NCBI RefSeq assembly: GCF_900114215.1
Contig: NZ_FOSG01000011.1
Location: forward strand, 1 to 64,000
Reading direction: 5' to 3'
DNA length: 64,000 bases
Source: Streptomyces mangrovi
Lineage (GTDB): Bacteria > Actinomycetota > Actinomycetes > Streptomycetales > Streptomycetaceae
Shown piece after piece: positions 61,154 through 64,000 of this stretch. Below the pieces are notes generated by a model. It ran no database searches and had not been told where the DNA came from. It saw only the letters and a program-made list of their open reading frames with translations. The position numbers and the translations under genes are program-made. Each line of letters begins with the position of its first letter. Positions within the stretch are counted from its first letter, which is position 1.

Positions 61154-62371
61154 ATGGCTACCGACACCAAGGACATCGCCCGCCCCGTCGAGGCCGCCGC
61201 CGTCATGGGGCTGCTTCCGGTCCGGCCCCGGCTGCTCGCCCTGGGCGAGCCCACCCACGGCGAGGAGGCCCTGCTCGGCCTGCGCAACGAACTGTTCCGG
61301 CAGCTCGTCGAGGAGGAGGGCTACCGGACGATCGCGATCGAGAGCGACTGCCTGGCGGGCCTGATCGTGGACGACTACGTCACATCCGGTACGGGCACCC
61401 TCGATCAGGTCATGGAGCACGGGTTCAGCCACGGCTGGGGCGCCTTCGCGGCCAACCGCGAACTCGTGCGCTGGATACGCGCCCACAACGCCCGCGCCGA
61501 CGCCGAGGGCCGGCCCGCCTCCGAGCGGCTCCGCTTCGCCGGCTTCGACGGCCCGCTGGAGATCACCCACGCCGCGAGCCCCCGGCAGGCCCTCACCGCA
61601 CTCCACCGCCACCTCGCGGCCCATGTGGACGTGGGCCTGCTCCCCTGTGACGCGGAGGCGCTCGACCACCTGCTCGGCGACGACGGCCGGTGGACCGAAC
61701 CGGCCGCGATGACGGACCCGTCCCGGTCGGTGGGGCGGTCGGCCGAGGCGGACAGGCTGCGACTGCTCGCCGACGACCTCGTGGCGCTGCTGGAGGAGCA
61801 GACACCCCACCTGATTGCGGCGGCCTCACGGGAGGAGTGGGAGAGGGCGCGCCTGTACGGCCGCGCCGCGACCGGCCTGCTGCGCTACCACCAGCGGATG
61901 GCCGACGCCTCGCCGGACCGCCTGGCGCGGCTGACGGGCCGGCGGGACTCGATGATGGCCGGCAACCTCCTGGCCCTCGCCGACCGGGGCCCGGTGTTCG
62001 TCCACGCCCACAACGCCCACCTCCAGCGGAGCAGGAGCAGGATGCGGATGGGCGGGAGGCCGCTGGAGTGGTGGAGCGCCGGCGCGCTGGTGAGCGCCCG
62101 GCTCGGCCAGGAGTACGCCTTCGTGGCCACGGCTCTGGGCACGATCCGGCACCGGGGCGTGGGCGTCCCGCCGCCGGACACCCTCGAAGGGCTCCTGTAC
62201 GCGCTGCCCCGGGACCGCTGCCTCGTCGACGCCCGGCGACTGGCCGCCGCCCTCGGCGACGCACCGCCCGCACCCCGTGTGTCCCCCTGGTTCGGCTACT
62301 CCCCGCTCGATCCGGCCCAACTGGCGGACGGCGAGGGCGTCGTGTTCCTCAGGGACGTACCGCAGGGCTGA
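61154..62371 (+). CDS. Erythromycin esterase family protein
   Basis: A 405-residue protein with the Ere-type fold: GEPTHGEEAL (Glu32 and His35, the metal-like/catalytic centre of EreB relatives), TIAIESDCLAG, RFAGFDGPLE and VFVHAHNAHLQRS. Family members open the macrolactone ring of erythromycin, but many chromosomal Streptomyces members have unknown substrates, so resistance is not proved. The ATG at 61154 has GAAGG only one base before it; a start 60 bases upstream would overlap the MerR gene. It is probably induced through the MerR regulator. Confidence 0.85.
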   Translation: MATDTKDIARPVEAAAVMGLLPVRPRLLALGEPTHGEEALLGLRNELFRQLVEEEGYRTIAIESDCLAGLIVDDYVTSGTGTLDQVMEHGFSHGWGAFAANRELVRWIRAHNARADAEGRPASERLRFAGFDGPLEITHAASPRQALTALHRHLAAHVDVGLLPCDAEALDHLLGDDGRWTEPAAMTDPSRSVGRSAEADRLRLLADDLVALLEEQTPHLIAAASREEWERARLYGRAATGLLRYHQRMADASPDRLARLTGRRDSMMAGNLLALADRGPVFVHAHNAHLQRSRSRMRMGGRPLEWWSAGALVSARLGQEYAFVATALGTIRHRGVGVPPPDTLEGLLYALPRDRCLVDARRLAAALGDAPPAPRVSPWFGYSPLDPAQLADGEGVVFLRDVPQG

Positions 62372-62438
62372 CCCGCGAAGCCGCGGACGCGGTGCGCGGC
62401 TCTTTCCAGATGCCCGCGCCGCCCCTAGGGTCTAGGTC

Positions 62439-62452
62439 GGTAAGCGCTTTCT
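62439..62452. promoter_or_regulatory. LacI-type operator candidate before the sugar oxidoreductase operon
   Basis: GGTAAGCGCTTTCT has the palindromic core AAGCGCTT and resembles general LacI/CcpA-type sites. It lies 34 bases before the start. The core differs from the CebR box, so another LacI-family regulator is likely. Confidence 0.5.
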
Positions 62453-62485
62453 GTCCTCGTCGGCCACCGAAGGAGCCCGAACCCG

Positions 62486-63640
62486 ATGCCCCCGGTCACC
62501 CAACGCCTCCGCGCCGCCGTCGTCGGCGCCGGGGCCATCGCCACCGTCGGCCACCTGCCGGCCCTCGAAGCCCACGCGGACGAGGTCGAGCCGGTCGCCG
62601 TCGTCGACGTGGACACCGGACGGCTCGAAGCCTTCCGCGCGCGGGCGGGCGAAGGGGTGGCGGGTTACACCGACCTGGCCCCGATGCTGGAGCGGGAGAG
62701 GCCCGACCTGGTGCTGATCGGCAGCCCGCCCTCCCTCCACCGCGAGCAGGCCGTGGCCGCGCTGCGCGCCGGAGCGTGGGTGCTGTGCGAGAAGCCGCTG
62801 TGCCTCTCCCTCGCCGAGTACGACGAGATCGCCGCCGCCGAGGGACCGCAGGAGGACGGCGGTCCGTACGCCACCGTCCTCTTCCAGCACCGCTACGGCT
62901 CCGGCGCCGTCCACGCCCGTGAGCTGCTCGCCTCCGGCGCTCTGGGCGCCCCGCTCGTCGCCCACTGCCAGACCACCTGGTACCGCGACGCCGCCTACTA
63001 CTCCGTACCCTGGCGCGGCCGGTGGGCCACCGAGGGCGGCGGCCCCGCCATGGGCCACGGCATCCACCAGACGGATCTGCTGCTGCATCTGCTCGGCGAC
63101 TGGGCCGAGGTGCGGGCCATGGCCGGACGCCTGGTGCACGAGGTGGAGAGCGAGGACGTCTCCACCGCCCTGGTCCGCTTCGGAAGCGGCGCGATGGCCA
63201 CCGTCGTCAACAGTGTTCTGTCCCCCGGGGAGACCAGCCGCATACGGATCGACTGCGCCGACGCCACCGTCGAACTCACCCATCTGTACGGCCACTCCAA
63301 CGACGACTGGGTCTACACCCCCGCCCCCCACGTGGCCGGCGCCCCCGACGGCGCCGACCGCGTCCGCGCCTGGCGCACCCCGGCCACCGACCTGCCCAGC
63401 TCCCACACCGCCCAGCTCGCCGCCGTACTCGCCGCCCGGCGCGCGGGCGTCCGGCCGCCCGGCAGCGGCCACGAGGCCCGCCGCACCCTGGAGTTCACCG
63501 CCGCCCTGTACAAGTCCGCCTTCACCGGGCTGCCGGTGCGCGCCGGCGAGATCGTCCCCGGCGACCCGTACTACACCGCCATGCACGGAGGCCACCCCGA
63601 CTGGGCGCCGAACGCCCCCGCGAAGGAGGCGACCCGGTGA
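62486..63640 (+). CDS. Gfo/Idh/MocA-family oxidoreductase
   Basis: The 384-residue enzyme starts at ATG, about 11 bases after GAAGGAG. It shows the Rossmann motif AAVVGAGAIATVGHLPAL, VLIGSPPSLHREQ, the family CEKPLCLSL and a C-terminal domain with GHGIHQTDLLLHLLGDW, whose His residues sit at the usual active site. It probably acts on a sugar or sugar acid. It is coupled (GTGA) to the PmoA-like gene, the arrangement found in many actinomycete sugar-utilisation operons under LacI control. Confidence 0.9.
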   Translation: MPPVTQRLRAAVVGAGAIATVGHLPALEAHADEVEPVAVVDVDTGRLEAFRARAGEGVAGYTDLAPMLERERPDLVLIGSPPSLHREQAVAALRAGAWVLCEKPLCLSLAEYDEIAAAEGPQEDGGPYATVLFQHRYGSGAVHARELLASGALGAPLVAHCQTTWYRDAAYYSVPWRGRWATEGGGPAMGHGIHQTDLLLHLLGDWAEVRAMAGRLVHEVESEDVSTALVRFGSGAMATVVNSVLSPGETSRIRIDCADATVELTHLYGHSNDDWVYTPAPHVAGAPDGADRVRAWRTPATDLPSSHTAQLAAVLAARRAGVRPPGSGHEARRTLEFTAALYKSAFTGLPVRAGEIVPGDPYYTAMHGGHPDWAPNAPAKEATR

Positions 63641-64000
63641 GCGCACCGCTGACCGTCACCCACACCCACGGCGAGCGGATCTCCGTCGCCTGCGGCGCGG
63701 TGGAGCTGATGGCCTACGTCTACCGGCCCGACCCGGACGCCTTCGAGTCCCGCAAGCCCTACGCCCACCCGCTGCGCACCCTGGCCGGCCGCACCGTCAC
63801 CGGCTACCGGCCCAGCGACCACCGCTGGCACAAGGGGCTGCAGATGACCGCCAGCCATCTGTCCGGGCAGAACTTCTGGGGCGGCAACTCCTACGTCCAC
63901 GGCCGCGGGTACCTGCCGCTGCGCGACCGGGTGGGGTGGATGCGGCACGACGGCTTCGACGCGGTGGACGTCCTCGGCCCGGACGGGGACCGGGTGCGCA
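63637..64000 (+). CDS. PmoA-like (DUF6807) protein, N-terminal part cut by window end
   Basis: The GTG overlaps the previous stop (GTGA) behind GGAGG and the frame stays open for 121 codons to the end of the window. Visible segments are PYAHPLRTLAGRTVTGYRP and DHRWHKGLQMTASHLSGQNFW (split at its Gly) with GGNSYVHGRGY, the pattern of the PmoA/DUF6807 family that accompanies Gfo/Idh/MocA enzymes. The fold is beta-rich and may bind a carbohydrate; no catalysis has been shown for the family. Confidence 0.85.
   Translation, partial: MSAPLTVTHTHGERISVACGAVELMAYVYRPDPDAFESRKPYAHPLRTLAGRTVTGYRPSDHRWHKGLQMTASHLSGQNFWGGNSYVHGRGYLPLRDRVGWMRHDGFDAVDVLGPDGDRVR

Overview
The window is chromosomal DNA from a high-GC actinomycete, almost certainly a Streptomyces. 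The evidence is very strong G/C bias at third codon positions, GTG and TTG starts behind GGAGG-type ribosome sites, typical Streptomyces families (DUF397/XRE pairs, SpoIIE phosphatases, F420-type enzymes, PF04672 methyltransferase) and only two TTA leucine codons that I could find in genes. I see no rRNA, tRNA, CRISPR array, insertion sequence or prophage.

1-9.3 kb: the tail of a GMC oxidoreductase, a lipoprotein polysaccharide deacetylase, a GAF/SpoIIE/ATPase phosphatase, a secreted SGNH esterase with a cellulose-binding module, a DUF397/XRE pair behind a 46-bp hairpin palindrome, and a PF04672 methyltransferase. 8.3-14.6 kb: the cellobiose/cellodextrin locus cebR-cebEFG-bglC. Perfect 14-bp CebR operators also precede the SGNH-CBM2 gene (4487) and a secreted Cip1-like gene (35627). 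Weaker matches lie before a GH3 beta-glucosidase (29062) and a Tat-exported lactonase-like protein (36537). The region therefore reads as an extended cellulose-utilisation regulon: secreted enzymes free oligomers, CebEFG imports them (the ATPase must come from elsewhere) and BglC splits them. The only two TTA codons seen lie in two of these genes, suggesting added bldA control.

14.7-29 kb: DUF1992, an ATP-dependent DNA ligase, a RibD-like reductase, a 1349-residue hybrid histidine kinase with an array of about six HAMP repeats followed by an ANTAR/GAF/PAS/SpoIIE phosphatase, the 5-oxoprolinase operon pxpABC, a DUF1232 protein and a Gfo/Idh/MocA oxidoreductase. 29-34.5 kb: the multidomain GH3 enzyme, HAD and histidine-phosphatase genes, and a small zinc-ribbon-like protein.

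37.8-41.2 kb: a persulfide-handling locus with a CstR/CsoR-family repressor lacking the copper His ligand, an MBL-rhodanese fusion, two more rhodanese proteins and DUF302, with two ATACCC...GGGTAT operators. 43.9-46.9 kb: an operon for an envelope thiol-disulfide system (CcdA-like, DsbA-like, a membrane protein with GCPVC, a small secreted protein) behind a perfect CsoR-type palindrome. These two loci may be linked by related repressors and are the most novel-looking part of the window.

47-64 kb: a VOC protein, a GH10-CBM2 xylanase with a well-formed promoter and GAAA-TTTC elements, TerB, an F420-type oxidoreductase, an MFS transporter, an SDR, a prolyl aminopeptidase, a chromosomal DUF2829 (Tad2-like) protein, a pair of DUF4139 proteins, a MerR regulator divergent from an erythromycin esterase with an inverted repeat between them, and a Gfo/Idh/MocA-PmoA-like sugar operon cut by the window end.
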